From: Cercophora sp. LCS_1
Lineage: Eukaryota; Ascomycota; Sordariomycetes; Sordariales; Lasiosphaeriaceae
Reading direction: 5' to 3'
Length of the DNA stretch: 64,000 bases
NCBI GenBank assembly: GCA_036250225.1
Contig: JAPZLL010000017.1
Span: forward strand, 248,001 to 312,000
Notes under the pieces: generated by a model
The model's input: only the letters and a program-made list of their open reading frames with translations
Told to the model about the DNA's origin: nothing
Database searches by the model: none
Shown here: in pieces, positions 1 through 11,926 of the stretch
How positions within the stretch are numbered: position 1 is the stretch's first letter
Layout of the letters: each line of letters opens with the position of its first letter
Program-made: the position numbers and the translations under genes

Positions 1-113
1 ACGTGTTGGTCTTTTTTTTTGGAAGGCGGTGTAAACTGCGATTCGCATGTTTGGGTTTCAAGGTTAGGGATTGGGTGCCGGTCGACATGCATACGCCACT
101 GTTTAGGGCCGAT

Positions 114-748
114 CCTCACTGCATTTTTTCACTTGGAGGAAGGGGTGAAGTGGGGTGAAAGACGTCTCTGAGTGAACGGGTGTCTTGTCCGTCACAACTC
201 TCATCAAAGCCGCGGCGTACTTGGTTCCATGTCGAGGAACGTGAAATTAAATTGAAGCATTAAAGCTCCTCTAAAAGATAGACGAGTAAGCTAAAGTAAT
301 TCTAGTATGGGATAGTTCGCTGTTCTGTGGGCTCGCCGGGCGGAGACCCACTTTTGCTAGGGCATTCTGTTGTGGGAGGTGTCACGCGGTCCCTGTTACA
401 GTCAAGTCTGCACATAAGCATCAGAGGTATAACGATAATCTGGCTATACCGGTCAAAATGGCCGTTCCTGACCGAATTTGTATGACACATAAGCATATCT
501 TCCGCATTGGCATTATCGTCGAATTTTTGGCTTAGTCGGGGCAGGAGCCACAGGGTTAGGGTTATATATGCATTCACCTTGAGCATAATCTGGGTTTAAC
601 GATCAAAATGGCCGTTCCCAAGCTGATGCTTATGTGACGCGAAATCACTGCAATTTACACATCGCAAGAGGGGATGTTGGAGGGTGAAAAACACCTCTGA
701 TTGAGCAGCTTCTCATGCCGTCCGCCTCACTTCTTTGATCAAAGCCTT
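114..748. repeat. Decayed dispersed repeat patch (two diverged direct copies)
   Basis: Positions about 114-210 and 644-748 are recognisably related: both run from a TCACTGCA start through a GGGTGAA block, a CTCTGA block and a GTCCGYC block to ATCAAAGCC. A shorter motif, RRTCAAAATGGCCGTTCC, is at 451-468 and again at 601-618. The word ACATAAGCAT occurs near 411 and 486, and as its reverse complement near 626. No long ORF spans the patch. It is best read as the remnant of a small mobile or dispersed repeat; the family is not recognised. Confidence 0.55.
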
Positions 749-2226
749 GGCAGGAGCTTTATCTCACTTCACAGAGTCCGGGTGTGACACAATGGTGCCA
801 CTGTCCCATCAAGTGCTCGACCAAAGACATTGTGTAGCAAAAAAAGCTCGAGACATATTCATCTGAAAAGAAGGAGTTCGCTCAACACTCCGAGGCATCA
901 AATAATACTCAAGAGGCCTACAAATTTATACAGGCAATGAAGGCACTGTCCACATGCATGTTAGTAGATTTTGATGCCTCAACCCATTTTAAAAGGGCCT
1001 ATCTATATTATCCTCAGCGCTACAAATGTTTTTGGGATCTCTATCTGTGAATAAATCAGCTCTCAGGCTATTTCCAGCGACATAGTCGGATTTGATGCAC
1101 GCATGGTTTTGTGGCGACGAGGACTGGCTCTGGCTAAGTCTGGGGGTGTCGTCTGCGTCGGAGCCTTCATCATCTGGCTGGAGACGCGACGGGGCCGTAG
1201 GGCTCTTTCGTTCTGTTACTGGGCGCCAGACGAGTCCAAGGCTGCCCAAATCAAGTTGGGCGACACACTGTTGCGAGCCATGGAGTTGGACCCTGACTGG
1301 GCCGGGCATTAAAGTCGAGGTTGGGTCGTCGGATGGGCAGGTGCACCAGGAGTGAGAGGGGCAGGCGTGAGACCAGCATCCAGAACAGAGAAACGTAGAG
1401 AGGCGAACTCAGGCTGAGAGATGGGGAGAGTAAACCACAACATAGACGGGTGGTGGCGTAGCAGACAATTCTGCACAGCTGGTCCAGACCGAGTATAGGG
1501 TGACTCCTTCCGCCTGATGCACGGGAGTATCCCTCCGAGTTTCATGGTGAGCGATTCTATGGCGCCCAGGCCTTTGCAACCACCAAACTCTCCATCGCCT
1601 CTGTCGGTTTTTAAATTGCAGTGAAAATGATATTACACAACTCTGATTGGCAGCGCGGGGAAATTTGGCCCAGGGGTCAAAGAAGTGAGGCGGACGACCA
1701 ACAAGCCATCCACTCAGAGGCATCGTCGACCCTCCAACGCCTCCCCTCTCAACGTTGAAGTGGCAGTGTCAACAGTTTTTTGTTTTTGCGCTACCGTCGG
1801 TACCTTATACCATTTTTATCACTGGGACACACAAACCTCCGATTTCCGTCAACTCGCCCTGACTTCACGGGATGAGGTGGGAGGCTCACCCAGGGTACCT
1901 AGATGATTCAGCATGTCTCGCTTCCTTCCAGTCCTACTTCAAAGTTAAAATGTGGTGAAAAGGCTTCGATAAAATACCCTCAAAACATTTATCGCCATGG
2001 CGGGATGTGTTCACACTTGTTAAAGTCGACTTAAGGTCGACACCCATCCTTTTGGATTTGAAACTTGCAGTCAAGCACATTGATTCCTATCATGTCACTT
2101 GCACCACCTAGACTGCAGATTCATGACGGCAGGTGCGCCCTAGAGGGCCCCACACAAACTCTTTCCTAGCTCGAAAACCTGGAATATCTCGATTTCTATC
2201 AACACCAAAAAAGATCGCCAAAAATT
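749..2226. other. Intergenic region, no supported gene
   Basis: Only short overlapping ORFs are present, with no domain-like composition and no convincing splice-joined frame. I see no RNA gene. The right edge holds the 3' flank of the AA9 gene. Confidence 0.5.
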
Positions 2227-3008
2227 CTAACACGTCTCCGCCGCTGGCCCTGGCGGTGTGTAGCTCGTAGGCACCGGATAGTAAATATTGATAACCAAGC
2301 CAGGGCTAGAAGCTGGATAGGCCCCTGGAAAAGAAACCAAATTCTTTGGGCTGTACGTCCCAGAGCCGCCGCTGACGCTGATCTGCGCGCAGGAGATATA
2401 AATCTGGGCACCACCGACGCTGCCGGCCGAGTGGAGACCAATATGCTCTGCACGGAGAAGGTACTCTCCGTCCTGGAGACACTTGGGGATTGTGACGCTG
2501 ACAGAACGGGCACCTGTTCTTGTCAACACCGGATTTCAGGGGTAAGAAAGGGAGAGAGGACATACCCTGCGAAGGCCACGTCATACCGCCCGCGATGCGG
2601 GGCATATCCTGGTAGATCTTGCTCCAAACCTTACCACTGCCATCCCAAGAGGCAGCAGTTTCACCAGCGGGAACCTTGGCGATGTAAAAAGCCATGGGGC
2701 CGGGGTGCGAGATGGACGCCTTGGCGTTGTACGCGACTGTCCCACCGGCAGTGACGTTGTATGTACCTGGAGCACCACGACCGGCATCACGCTGATAGCA
2801 ACGGATATCGGGTGAGTTGACGTTTGTCACGGGGCCGTTGGACTGGAAATTGGCGGTTGTGCGGACATATTGCCAGTCTTGGGAGTTGCCGATGCTGGGG
2901 AACGTGTCTGTGGCTTTTAGCGTCGTACTATCACCAAAACGCGGGAAAACACATACAGTGGGCCTCAACCGCTGAAACCAGCAGCGCAATGGCGGTGGTG
3001 AACTTCAT
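2227..3008 (-). CDS. AA9 lytic polysaccharide monooxygenase (secreted)
   Basis: Secreted copper enzyme that oxidatively cleaves cellulose or related beta-glucans. Model: exons 3008-2957, 2907-2566 and 2513-2227, with GT-AG introns of 49 and 52 nt, giving 226 residues. Exon 1 encodes a 16-residue signal peptide that ends exactly before His17, and splicing gives the mature start HYTFP typical of AA9. His17 and His85 (motif HPGP) form the expected histidine brace. Gln168 and Tyr170 in GGAQIYISCAQI supply the second-sphere Gln and the axial Tyr, and His159 (GLHSA) is the likely second-sphere His. The length is that of a single catalytic domain; no CBM1 or linker follows. A GH79 gene lies 3 kb away, which suggests a plant-biomass setting. 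The family call is firm; substrate and C1/C4 regioselectivity cannot be read from sequence. Confidence 0.93.
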
Positions 3009-3096
3009 CGTGATGTTGGGGGCTGTGAACGACTCCCGTCAACCTGGTATCAGCAGAGCACGACACCCCTCTAGCTGTCGCGGACCGACTGTCGTC

Positions 3097-3103
3097 TTTA
3101 TAT
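3097..3103 (-). promoter_or_regulatory. TATA box of the AA9 gene
   Basis: On the minus strand the sequence reads ATATAAA, about 90 nt upstream of the AA9 start codon at 3008. This is a plausible core promoter element for an inducible secreted-enzyme gene. Confidence 0.5.
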
Positions 3104-4270
3104 CGCAGTTGGCGTCGACGCGCAATATCCGGCCCATGCTTTGCGTTCGTCACTCCCACCAGGAAGCGACGTGATGCCGAGCACGGGTAATAAACAACGG
3201 GACGGCGGATAAAAGTCCGCATCCACCACTTGGGCCTTTCCGCTGTATATTGAGCATTACCCGCTGGACAAATGGAGAAGCTGCGAATTTGAGCACGACA
3301 AGGGTGCACATGAACTGGGGTAATGAGGGTTCGCCCCTTTAACCCGCTTGGGAAAGAAATCTGGGGTGCGTCCCACCCACCACGCCGCTTGGCAGAAGCC
3401 CCGATAGTGCGGCACGATATCTGGTGGCTTTGCAAGCGACGGGCGAGCATGAGAAACGGGCATGGAAAGTCCATGAAAAGGTTCGAGATTAAGGAGAATG
3501 CGGAATGTGGAGGAGCGAAGTGTATGCAAACCGGGTTGCGTGCATTGCTATGAGAGCCCAACGGGGTTGGGACGCCACATCGACCTCGTGAGACTGCGGT
3601 GTGCGCAGATTAATCTGAGCAGAGAGTGCCTTGAGAGTTTTGGGTGTGTACAACGCCGCAGATGGATGAACGGGTCGGCACTTGAGGTGCAGAAGGCCGG
3701 ACAACAACCGAGCCCGTCTTTCCCGAACATTCCACGCCTGGTTCATGGCGTGAACCTGGACTTGCCAAGGGCATCCACGTGTGTTGGACCATGGGAGGTG
3801 TTCCTGAGGGAGACCCCGGCTGTGGGCGACTTGACCAGGGGGGGGGATCCTGTCTGCCATTCTTTGTCGGTCACGGGTCCGTTTGTCTCCGATCCGGCTT
3901 CACTCCATCCCGTCTTCCTCAGAGTCATGACAATGTGCTCGATAGGAACAACGTCTTTGACAGGCACAATGCCTTTGATGGGCACAATAGCATTGTTGGC
4001 TTCCATTGTTGGCTTCGCCTGTTAGACAAAGACGCTTGCCAAGGGCTCCGGAACAGTCCTGGCAGAGTAGAACACCAATCTCGGCGTCTTTCAGCTCGCC
4101 GTCGACAACATGATATATAAACAACAGCTCGTTTGACTGAAAACATATCTATCCCATCATCGGTATCCTCATCACCCTCACAACCACTCTCCTCAGTTTC
4201 AAACAACCCTCCGTCAAGTTCCAACCGTTGCTGACACATTTCACTCGCAGGCCGGGCACTCCAACCCAAA
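3104..4270. other. Intergenic region between AA9 and the 343-aa gene
   Basis: It contains upstream sequence of the minus-strand AA9 gene and of the plus-strand gene at 4271. Small ORFs occur on both strands, with no recognisable domain. A short tandem-like stretch of GGCACAATG/GACAAC words lies at about 3945-4010. Nothing else is supported. Confidence 0.5.
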
Positions 4271-5302
4271 ATGTGTCGCACCACAATGAACCACTTCCTC
4301 AAGGATAGCGAGGATATCCGCATCAACATCTCGACCGAACCCTTCACCAACGATGGCGACTTCATCCATCCCTGCAAGACGGGCGAATGCGAATGCACTG
4401 GGGCGGACTACCCGCAGGACACGAACACCGACTTTGAGTACCCGGGAGGCGCGATGAACGCCGACATGGACTGCCTAGACCACGCATGCTGTGTGGGCTT
4501 TGAGACGGTCGAGCCCTGCAAATGGGCCATCGCCATGCGCCGCAAGTTCAAGTACGGTCTCCGGGAGCCGACCTTTCTCCATCTCGAGGGGGACTGTCCC
4601 AACCACATCACGCTGCAGACCTACTTCCCCGTCGTCAACGGTGAGCCGCAGCCAGACCACCACAAAATGTTCCCCGTCGAAGGCGTTCTCTGGTGCGACT
4701 GGCCCTTTGACACGGTCGCCGAAGCCACCGGCAACGTGGCCGAGGCGCAAGCTCAAGAGGACACGGTCCTGGACCTCATCCACAACCAATCCGAATTCTT
4801 CTGGACGGCCATGGAGATGTTCGACATCAAGAAGGCCATGCAGGCGACGGCTTTGCCCAAGGCGCGCGCGTACATCGAGCAGCTGGAGGCCGACTTCGCT
4901 AACGGTGTGGAGATCGATTTTGTCGTTGCCGACGAGGTCATGCAGGGCTTTCTCAATGTTCTTTTTATCTTTGAGCAGGATATCGCCGGTAAGTACTCAC
5001 ACTTTCTCCAGCTTCTGAGCGACGCGCTTCAGGTTATCGAAAAGTATCCCGCCGAGGGCGAGACGCTTACCTCCCTTGACGGGTCGTTCTCTATCTCACA
5101 CCAGCGTCTCCAGCTGGCTGGGGCGGATGCCCATGTCATCGTCCGGGAGTGCAGTGGACCGCTCAACGTGTTTTCCAAGTTCAACATGCGATACTGTAAA
5201 CTCAAGCGTCGCGTGGAGAACTCGCGGAAGCGCAAGAGGGCGGTCCGGGATGTTGACGGCGACGACGACTTCGGTCGCGACATCAAGCGCCTCTTTATCT
5301 AG
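4271..5302 (+). CDS. Hypothetical protein with basic nuclear-type tail
   Basis: Single-exon ORF of 343 residues with strongly coding composition; I do not recognise the family. The N-terminal half is Cys-rich (CKTGECEC, DCLDHACC, PCKW, GDC) and could bind metal or form an ordered Cys fold. The middle is acidic and helical. The C-terminus has a bipartite basic stretch (KLKRRVENSRKRKRAV) followed by an acidic DVDGDDD patch, which resembles a nuclear localisation signal. There is no signal peptide and no membrane segment. The start is the first ATG of the ORF (CCAAAATG context). A GTAAGT...CTCCAG string near 4988-5010 looks like a tiny intron, but at 23 nt it is too short and would break the frame, so the uninterrupted ORF is preferred. 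Confidence 0.75.
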   Translation: MCRTTMNHFLKDSEDIRINISTEPFTNDGDFIHPCKTGECECTGADYPQDTNTDFEYPGGAMNADMDCLDHACCVGFETVEPCKWAIAMRRKFKYGLREPTFLHLEGDCPNHITLQTYFPVVNGEPQPDHHKMFPVEGVLWCDWPFDTVAEATGNVAEAQAQEDTVLDLIHNQSEFFWTAMEMFDIKKAMQATALPKARAYIEQLEADFANGVEIDFVVADEVMQGFLNVLFIFEQDIAGKYSHFLQLLSDALQVIEKYPAEGETLTSLDGSFSISHQRLQLAGADAHVIVRECSGPLNVFSKFNMRYCKLKRRVENSRKRKRAVRDVDGDDDFGRDIKRLFI

Positions 5303-5901
5303 GTCCCGTTAAGATCAACCAGGTGAGTAACCCCATCCTTGCTGCTAACATTTTTGATCTTAGACTGCTACATCCTCGGAACAATCCAGAATGACTAATA
5401 AATACACCGGGCGTCAAGTGACGTCGATGAATAAAACCAAACTTAACCATGAGATAACTTCGTAGCCAACTTGAGTGACTGTAAGTAAATGCTTGTGGAT
5501 CGTGAATCGAACGTTGAAGCATGCGCCCGCGGTGTTAGTGCCAGGACAGGGGGCCGCGATGGATGCAACGGCGCTGCAGAAACGGCGACGATCCCCCCGC
5601 AAATTGGCCAAGGCGACGACATCAACCGCGCCAAAGGGCAACCCTGTGTCAGTCGGCGGGCGGCTCACCGACTGGCCACCGGGAAGAAGACGGAAAAATT
5701 ACCAGCCAGAATTTGGCCGTCCCAAGTCGTATCGGCTGGTTAAAACACCGAGGATTCTTTTTTTACTGGAGCCCCGGAGCCGAGCCGACGCCGCGTCGTC
5801 GTCGTAGATAACCTCAAGCCTTCCCCGGCCAAGCTTGTTCGTCAAGCGGTGTCTTGTTTGCATCGCTTGCCACTGCACTGCATTGCGCTCCGAGCTCCGA
5901 C
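5303..5901. other. Intergenic region and upstream flank of the GH79 gene
   Basis: No ORF with coding character was found. A sequence near 5503-5515 resembles a tRNA B box on the minus strand, but no matching A box or cloverleaf was found. Confidence 0.45.
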
Positions 5902-7444
5902 ATGGCCAAGATCACAGTGCTCCTAGCGCTTTCGGTGGCGGCGGTCCAGAATGTCAGAGCCGTTACCTTCGCGGTCCCGAGCAAAGTCGGGACAGGAGGG
6001 CTCTCGTACGCGCCCCTCGACCCGGCGCCGGTCGGCGTTTCGCTCGAGTTCTTCACCATGCCCTCGTACCTCACCAATGTGACGGCGACAATGCAGTGTC
6101 TTGATAACTGGAGGACGTTGACAGGGGTGTGGCCGCCGGTGCGCATCGGAGGGACGACGCAGGACAGGGCTCAGTATGATGCATCGACATCGGCATATGT
6201 GGTGTACTCCGTCGCTCGCGCTGCTGACGCGCCAATGACCTTGACGTTTGGGCCCAAGTTTATGAGTCTGGCCGCGACGTACCCGGGGAAGGTCGTGTTG
6301 GGGCTGAACAGGGCGAAGAACAACATCCAGAACACCATTGCTGCGGCCAAGGTTGCCGTGGCCGAGATGAAGAACCTGCTTGCCATTGAGCTGGGCAACG
6401 AGCCAGAGTGTAAGCTGGATCGTCTTAGTGAGATGCATCAGCGTGCTGACATGGCGCAGACTGGGTCAAGGACAAGCAGCCCATTGCCTCGGGCACCTGG
6501 AACAACGTCGTCGACCGAACCTCGCAGAACAACTGGAATATCCTGGTGGGAAGTGCTATTGGCAAGACAAACATTATCCAGGCCGGCAATTGGAACGATG
6601 CGCCGCCGCAATGGGGAGCCGCTGGCCTCATCGCAACACACAATGCAACGTCGAGCCAGTATGTCCGGCACTACGCGCACCACAACTACCCCGGCGGCAG
6701 CATCCAGAAGTTGATGACCCATTCACAAACGGCATCAAATGTGCGCGTCTTCAACGCCGACGTTGCCTCGGCCCTGGCGATCAACAAGGAGTATGTTCTC
6801 GGCGAAACGAACTCGGTCTCGGGCGGAGGCGCCGCCGGGGTCTCGCCGACCTTTGGAGCGGCGCTGTGGACGATGGACTACTCGCTGCGCGCGACGTACA
6901 GCAATATTTCCCGCATCTACTTCCACCAGGGGACAGTCGGGTACGTGTCCCTTCTCCTGCACGGGAACAATTGACCAACCTTTTTCCTAGCAACTGTCAG
7001 TACTGCTTCTGGGGCCGCTACAACATGGGCGCGCCCTACTATGGAGCCTATGTGGCCACGGCGCTGATGGCTGGCGCAAACCACATTACGGCGCTGGATG
7101 CGGGAAACACCAACTACGCGGCATATGCATCTTTCGACGCCAGCGGGGCGCCGTTGCGAGTGTTGCTGTATAACTCGGACTACTTCACCAGCGGGTCAAG
7201 GTCAAGCCAGCCATTCACCCTCACGGGCATAACGGCAGCGACAGTCAAGGCCAAGCGGTTGACGGCGTCGAGCGCAACCGCGAGAAGCGATCAGGGCGAC
7301 ACCATCACGTTTGGTGGGCAGTCGTTTGCCGATGTGACGTGCCAGATTGGCGGGACCGAGACCTTTGAGACGGCGACCGTGTCTGGGGGACAAGTGACGT
7401 TTTCGGTCAAGGCGACCGAGGCGCTTCTGGTGTACTTGCAATGA
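5902..7444 (+). CDS. Secreted GH79 beta-glucuronidase-like glycoside hydrolase
   Basis: Predicted to release glucuronic acid (or 4-O-methyl-glucuronic acid) from glycans such as arabinogalactan-proteins. Exons 5902-6409, 6460-6940 and 6991-7444 (introns of 50 nt each) give 480 residues. I chose the ATG at 5902 because it starts a signal peptide (MAKITVLLALSVAAVQNVRA); the ORF opens further upstream at 5854. Motif ELGNEPE, with Glu167, is the acid/base region of clan GH-A, and LGETNSVSGGG, with Glu285, is the nucleophile region seen in GH79. The C-terminal third (from about residue 375) is a beta-rich domain of the kind attached to GH79 barrels. There is no CBM or GPI signal. Alternative members of the family act on heparan-type or baicalin-type substrates, so the exact substrate is inferred. 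Confidence 0.9.
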
Positions 7445-8423
7445 TGCACACATCGATACCGCGGGAATAATGAAAGTCCATTGCGCTTGAAGCCTGGTGG
7501 AGGATTTTGGGATGGTGAACGTGATGTTTCGTGCCAAGAACCCGCCAAGATTGGGGATATCGAAGCCAATCAGACACCACCAGTTTGGACGCCTCAAGGT
7601 CGTGCCATCTCGAATGTCGCGGGGGTCGCGTAAAGTGCCTGCAGAGGGGCTGCATATGCTGTCTTGTTTCGAAACGCGAGTTTTTTTTTTTTGTTTCGTT
7701 CTGCTCGGTGAGACGGGCTGGAAAGGAAGGCGACAGCACAAGCACAAACACGGAAGCGACTGCGAAGATTCTTGCCCTTGCGTCGCATCGCATCTCTCGG
7801 GCGCCCAGCAGCGGCTCTCCCCGCGGGCAATCGCTGAGCTTGGCGGTGTCCGGGGTGGCCCCTGCGCGCCCTGCGATTGGGATGCCCCTCTGTCGACCCT
7901 TCCATCCCTCGCATTCTTGGTTTCTTTTTCTGGGATTTTAATACAAAGTCCACCATCATGGAGGCATCATTGAGGCATCACGGTGGTACGATTTCGCTAT
8001 CGCACCAACACATTTCCCTTCCACTGCCGACCGACCTGTGGTTTCGCTGGCCGGAGCTGTCCGTGCCCCGCGTTTTCGCGGTGAAGCGAGCCGTTGACGA
8101 GGTCTGTGTCCTGGGAACGAGATGGAGGACGGTTCGCCAACGGCCTCCGCTCTGCGCGAAGGAGGGCAGCATCGCCTGTCAGCTGCGGACGCCACCAGCC
8201 CGAATGATTTGGGGAAGTTGGCATCTCCTGCACGCCAAGCACACCTAGCTGCCAAGTCTGAATCGACCCGACGCCTTGCATCGCGGCGCTCCAGAGATAA
8301 GGCCAGCACCCAAAGAGACAATGGCGCTGCGATACTTATCTCTCGCCCACCCCAGAGCCGCGCTCGCGTCTGCTCTGTCGCCAACTTCCAGCAGCGGCCA
8401 AGTTCTTTCCGCCGATCAACACA
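7445..8423. other. Intergenic region, 3' of GH79 and 5' of the next gene
   Basis: Includes a T-run at about 7680-7692 and several overlapping non-coding-looking ORFs. Nothing is recognised. The right part is the likely promoter and 5' UTR of the gene at 8424. Confidence 0.45.
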
Positions 8424-9643
8424 ATGATGGCGGGCCAACCTCTGCAGCCTGTTCCGGAGCAGGCGCTGGCCCGAGTCGACGTGCTGGTGAACGACCTTGC
8501 ATCCGCCTTTGAGTCCGGGCTCGAGTTTTACACAAGGTGGAAGCAGAAGCTGGAGGCCCAGAACCACTACCGACGCCACAGGGACACATCCTCTCCTTCG
8601 GCTGCCAAAGATGCCGTCAGCACCTCGCTCGATCTGTCGAGCCACCGCATCAGGGCAACATACCAAGTCGGATTCGCCCTTATCGGCCCCCAGTTCTCCA
8701 CTGGTGATGGTGGGTGCTCTTCACTCGAGCCTCGAGCTTGGCAGAAACCGTGCTGACCACAGCCGCAGATGAGTGCCGGCAAACGCTTACCACGAACCTG
8801 GCACAGCTTCAGCAGCGGGTCGACGGCTTACGACAAGCCTTCAAGTCCAAGCAACGGCACTTTATCAACCTCAACGAGACCTTCCTGGCGTCAGAGGCAG
8901 TCCGCATCAAGTGTGTCTCAGCCCTCGCCGAGCAATATCGCCGCTTCGCTACGGGCCGCGCCGTGCCCCAGGAATTGCCGATCCCCGGCCGACCTCGGTC
9001 AGTGTGTCGCCAAGAGGATCTTCTCGCGCCGCCTCCCCCCGTGATCCGCGTCCTACCGGCTCGAGACGAGTTCGATCGGCAGACGGCTGTCTGGTCGACC
9101 AACTCAGACATCCCAACCTTCCAGTCGGAGCCACCCTCTCCCCCGCTCACCCCGAAGCTTGTCCCCGACGACCTCGAGTCCTGTTTCAGCGGACCCGCGT
9201 CAGAGGTCGGCCCGCGCAACCCGAGACAGTCACTGCGGCCAAAGAATAGCGTCTTCAGCATCTTTTGCTCGGAAGCAATGGCGCTCCAGGTTGACCCCTC
9301 CCGGCCCATCCCGACCAAGTCCCGGGGCAAATGTGTGTGCGGGTACAAGTGGAACGTCCCCGAGCTGTCCGATTCCAAGAACTACTTGGCAGTGAGGGAT
9401 GGCTTCCGCATCACCAAGCGCTTCCTGGCCAAGTCCCACTGTGATCGGAGCACGGACGAGGGAGTCTCCGTGGGGCCTACCTCGGACCAACCCAAAGCCG
9501 GATACGGCTGCGTTCTTTGCACGTCCACCGGCCGGACAGAGACATACGAGACGGCCGAGGCCCTTCGAGCCCACATCAACGCCACTCACGACAAATGGCA
9601 GATGTTGCACGACAAGGACATGGTGGATCGGACGTTGGCCTGA
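8424..9643 (+). CDS. Coiled-coil protein with C-terminal zinc-finger-like segment
   Basis: Exons 8424-8709 and 8769-9643 (59-nt intron, donor GTGGGT, acceptor CCGCAG) encode 386 residues. The N-terminal 170 residues are helical with heptad-like stretches (DECRQTLTTNLAQLQQRVDG), resembling dimerisation or scaffolding coiled coils. A Ser/Pro-rich low-complexity middle follows. The C-terminal 100 residues contain KCVCGYKW and then CVLCTS...LRAHINATH, a C-x2-C...H-x4-H pattern compatible with a degenerate C2H2 finger. No signal peptide or membrane segment. The function is unknown; a nuclear or chromatin-linked role is only an inference from the finger-like ending. Confidence 0.78.
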
Positions 9644-11761
9644 TTGGTTTCCGAGTCTTAATATCCCGTGAGATGAGGGGCTGGCAAGTTAAAAGGGTGG
9701 TTAACACGTGAAGCAAATCGTGTGCTCGGCTACGCCCTCTGTTGCCTATTTTGGAAAGAAGCCTGCCTTGGCACCTCCACGAGCGTCTGTCGCTCTCACG
9801 CAAGCGGTATTGATGCCAAGCCCGAACCGGGGCGTCATACCCAACGCAGACGTGACAGGAGGGGTCATAATACTGGCACTGGCTGCGGTGTTTTGTGTGC
9901 TTTGGCGGGGTTCCCTGTTTTTGTCTTGTGTGTGGTCTGTGTTTTCCATGATACCCCTCCCAATATCTATATCGTTATGCCAAATATTACCCTCGTTTCA
10001 ATTTCACTCAAGTCCAGATGAGAGCCTGTCGTGTGTGCTTTGGCATTACTCACCACACCACACAAAAATCTCGCGACTGTGCTGTTCAATCAAACGACTG
10101 AACAATGCGTTCCATGCAGGGCAATATCGGCCTGCTGCAGGGCGTTGGCGTGCATGGGGGCCAGATCGACAGGGCCTCTTTGGTGCATGTTCACTGCGTG
10201 TAGCACACGGTATAAGGCCGGGGATGTGTGCGGGGAAAGATTCGCCAATCTACGGGACCCGGAGTTGCGACGTCTTGGTCCTTGTCCTCTGGACGTTGGC
10301 CTGCGGTCTGGTCTGGTCTGGTCTGGTTGCCAAGGTCGGATTCTGGTGTCCGTGTTTTGCGTGCCTGCCCCGAGGACGTCGGGTGAGACAGTCCGAGGAC
10401 GGGAGGAGGACCCGGGTTTGAACAGTGGACGTTGAGGTCAGCAGACTCGTTCATATCATATTTGGATTCTTTCGTTGCTGTCCGTAGCACGGAAGCCTGA
10501 TATACCCTTTCAATGGACTTGAGCACTTCGACTGGGTTCGAGATTGCGATGTCGGGCGGGCAGGCTGGTGACAAAATCTGCATGTCGGGTCTGGCTGTTG
10601 CCGGGCAAGCAGTATTGAGTGGCGTGCTCACTTTCCGAATGGACAGAAAGATAGCATTCCTGTTCGACAAAAATTTCCAAGGCCTCCGGTGTATTTCCTG
10701 ATGCCTAAGGATATTGGCCTGAGAATATTGTGTGAGTCGCCTCGATGAGGAGTACCTAGTATCTCGCTGAATTCCCCGTGGTCCCTCTCGTCAACAGGGA
10801 AGTCGGAGACCTCATCACAACACAACATCACATCCAAGATATGTCGCAAGTTAATACCAAATATCCGTGATATATTATTCGAAACGAGCGATATGCAAAG
10901 CCCCCATGCTATGCTGCCCCCATCCATATGTGCTCCCCTGATGTGACCCCAAAAAAAAACGAATGACTCATGACGATGCAACCCCCGTTCTAGGTATCCC
11001 CAGCCCACCGTCTTGCCGAACAAAACAGTTCCCCTTTGACTCCCGTAACACCGTCCAGCCTGCCTGAGATGCAGCCGCGCTCGTTCGGACTTATTAGCTT
11101 TGTAGCGAAGGGACGATTCCGGTACAGAGTGGTACAGAGATCTGAGTAAAAACAGAGAGGAATAAAACTCCCGAGAGAGAAAAAAAAAAAGCAAGATGAA
11201 CAGCAACACCGGAGAAACGCCACACACACTGAAGATACGGACACGAAAAATTCTCGCAACAAACGTTCGAGATCGAAACTCCAGGATATGAGAATGGAAA
11301 CCCCTAACAGAAACTGAAGATCGTCCCCTTTTTATTTATCCCCTCTTTTTCATTTTTTTGTCGTGTCTTTCTTCTGTCTCCTTTTTCCATCCCCCCTCTC
11401 CTCTTTCAACATGCCGTTGATTATTCTGTCAACCGTTCCCATCAACCGTTTTGGTCGCTAGGTGAAAAAAAACCCGAGGGCACGGAGATTTTTCCACGTG
11501 AAAAAAAGCAAAATCGGAGAATTGTGATCGAGGCCGAAAATCGAACGATCAACCGGGCCGTGAACCATCTGTTTTTTTTTCATCCGAGTTAGCAAGATCC
11601 ACACTTATCGATAACCTCCTTTCGTCGGATTTCTTCCTTGAAGTAGAAGGTGGGAGATGAACGAAATCCCAACGGACATGGGGTCAACCAACAACCAAGA
11701 GTGGTATGGGATAAAAAAAGAGAGACAGAAAATGGGATGGAAGGGAAGAGTTAGACGTACC
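9644..11761. other. Long intergenic region, no supported gene
   Basis: The ORFs here (the longest is 237 codons at 9708-10421) have no domain-like sequence and conflict in frame. The stretch 11140-11600 is rich in A- and T-runs and CT tracts, as expected of regulatory or UTR sequence near the small minus-strand ORF at 11762-11926. No tRNA or rRNA is evident. Confidence 0.45.
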
Positions 11762-11926
11762 TTAGAAATGCCCATAATACATACACGACATGATGACACA
11801 CGTGTACTTGTTGGAAATGATGGGCGTGTCGAAGACGGTGCGACACTCGACGTTGCCGCACATCTCGGTCAGCTCGGTGATTTTGTGGCCGCACCGGTGG
11901 TGGATGAAGAGTTTGCGGTAGCACAT
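11762..11926 (-). CDS. Small Cys/His-rich fungal ORF (54 aa)
   Basis: A 54-residue ORF starting MCYRKLFIHHRCGHKITE. It contains a Cys-x-His/Cys-rich pattern (HHRCGH, MCGNVEC, YTC, SCMYYGH) reminiscent of short fungal proteins beginning MCY...CGH, which may bind zinc. The start is the internal ATG at 11926; the same frame is open upstream to 12145, but that part is low-complexity His/Thr-rich sequence from a CA/GT microsatellite. A GTACGT donor directly follows the TAA, so a 3'-UTR intron or a longer spliced C-terminus is possible. The true gene end is therefore uncertain. Confidence 0.45.
   Translation of the reverse strand: MCYRKLFIHHRCGHKITELTEMCGNVECRTVFDTPIISNKYTCVIMSCMYYGHF

Noticed and set aside
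4988..5010. GTAAGT...CTCCAG as a possible intron in the 343-aa gene
   Set aside because: It is only 23 nt, has no branch site and would break the open frame.
5490..5570. tRNA gene suggested by a B-box-like word
   Set aside because: No A box at the right distance and no cloverleaf could be drawn. The same holds for the word near 17320.
9708..10421. 237-codon plus-strand ORF
   Set aside because: No domain, no splice context and other frames equally open.
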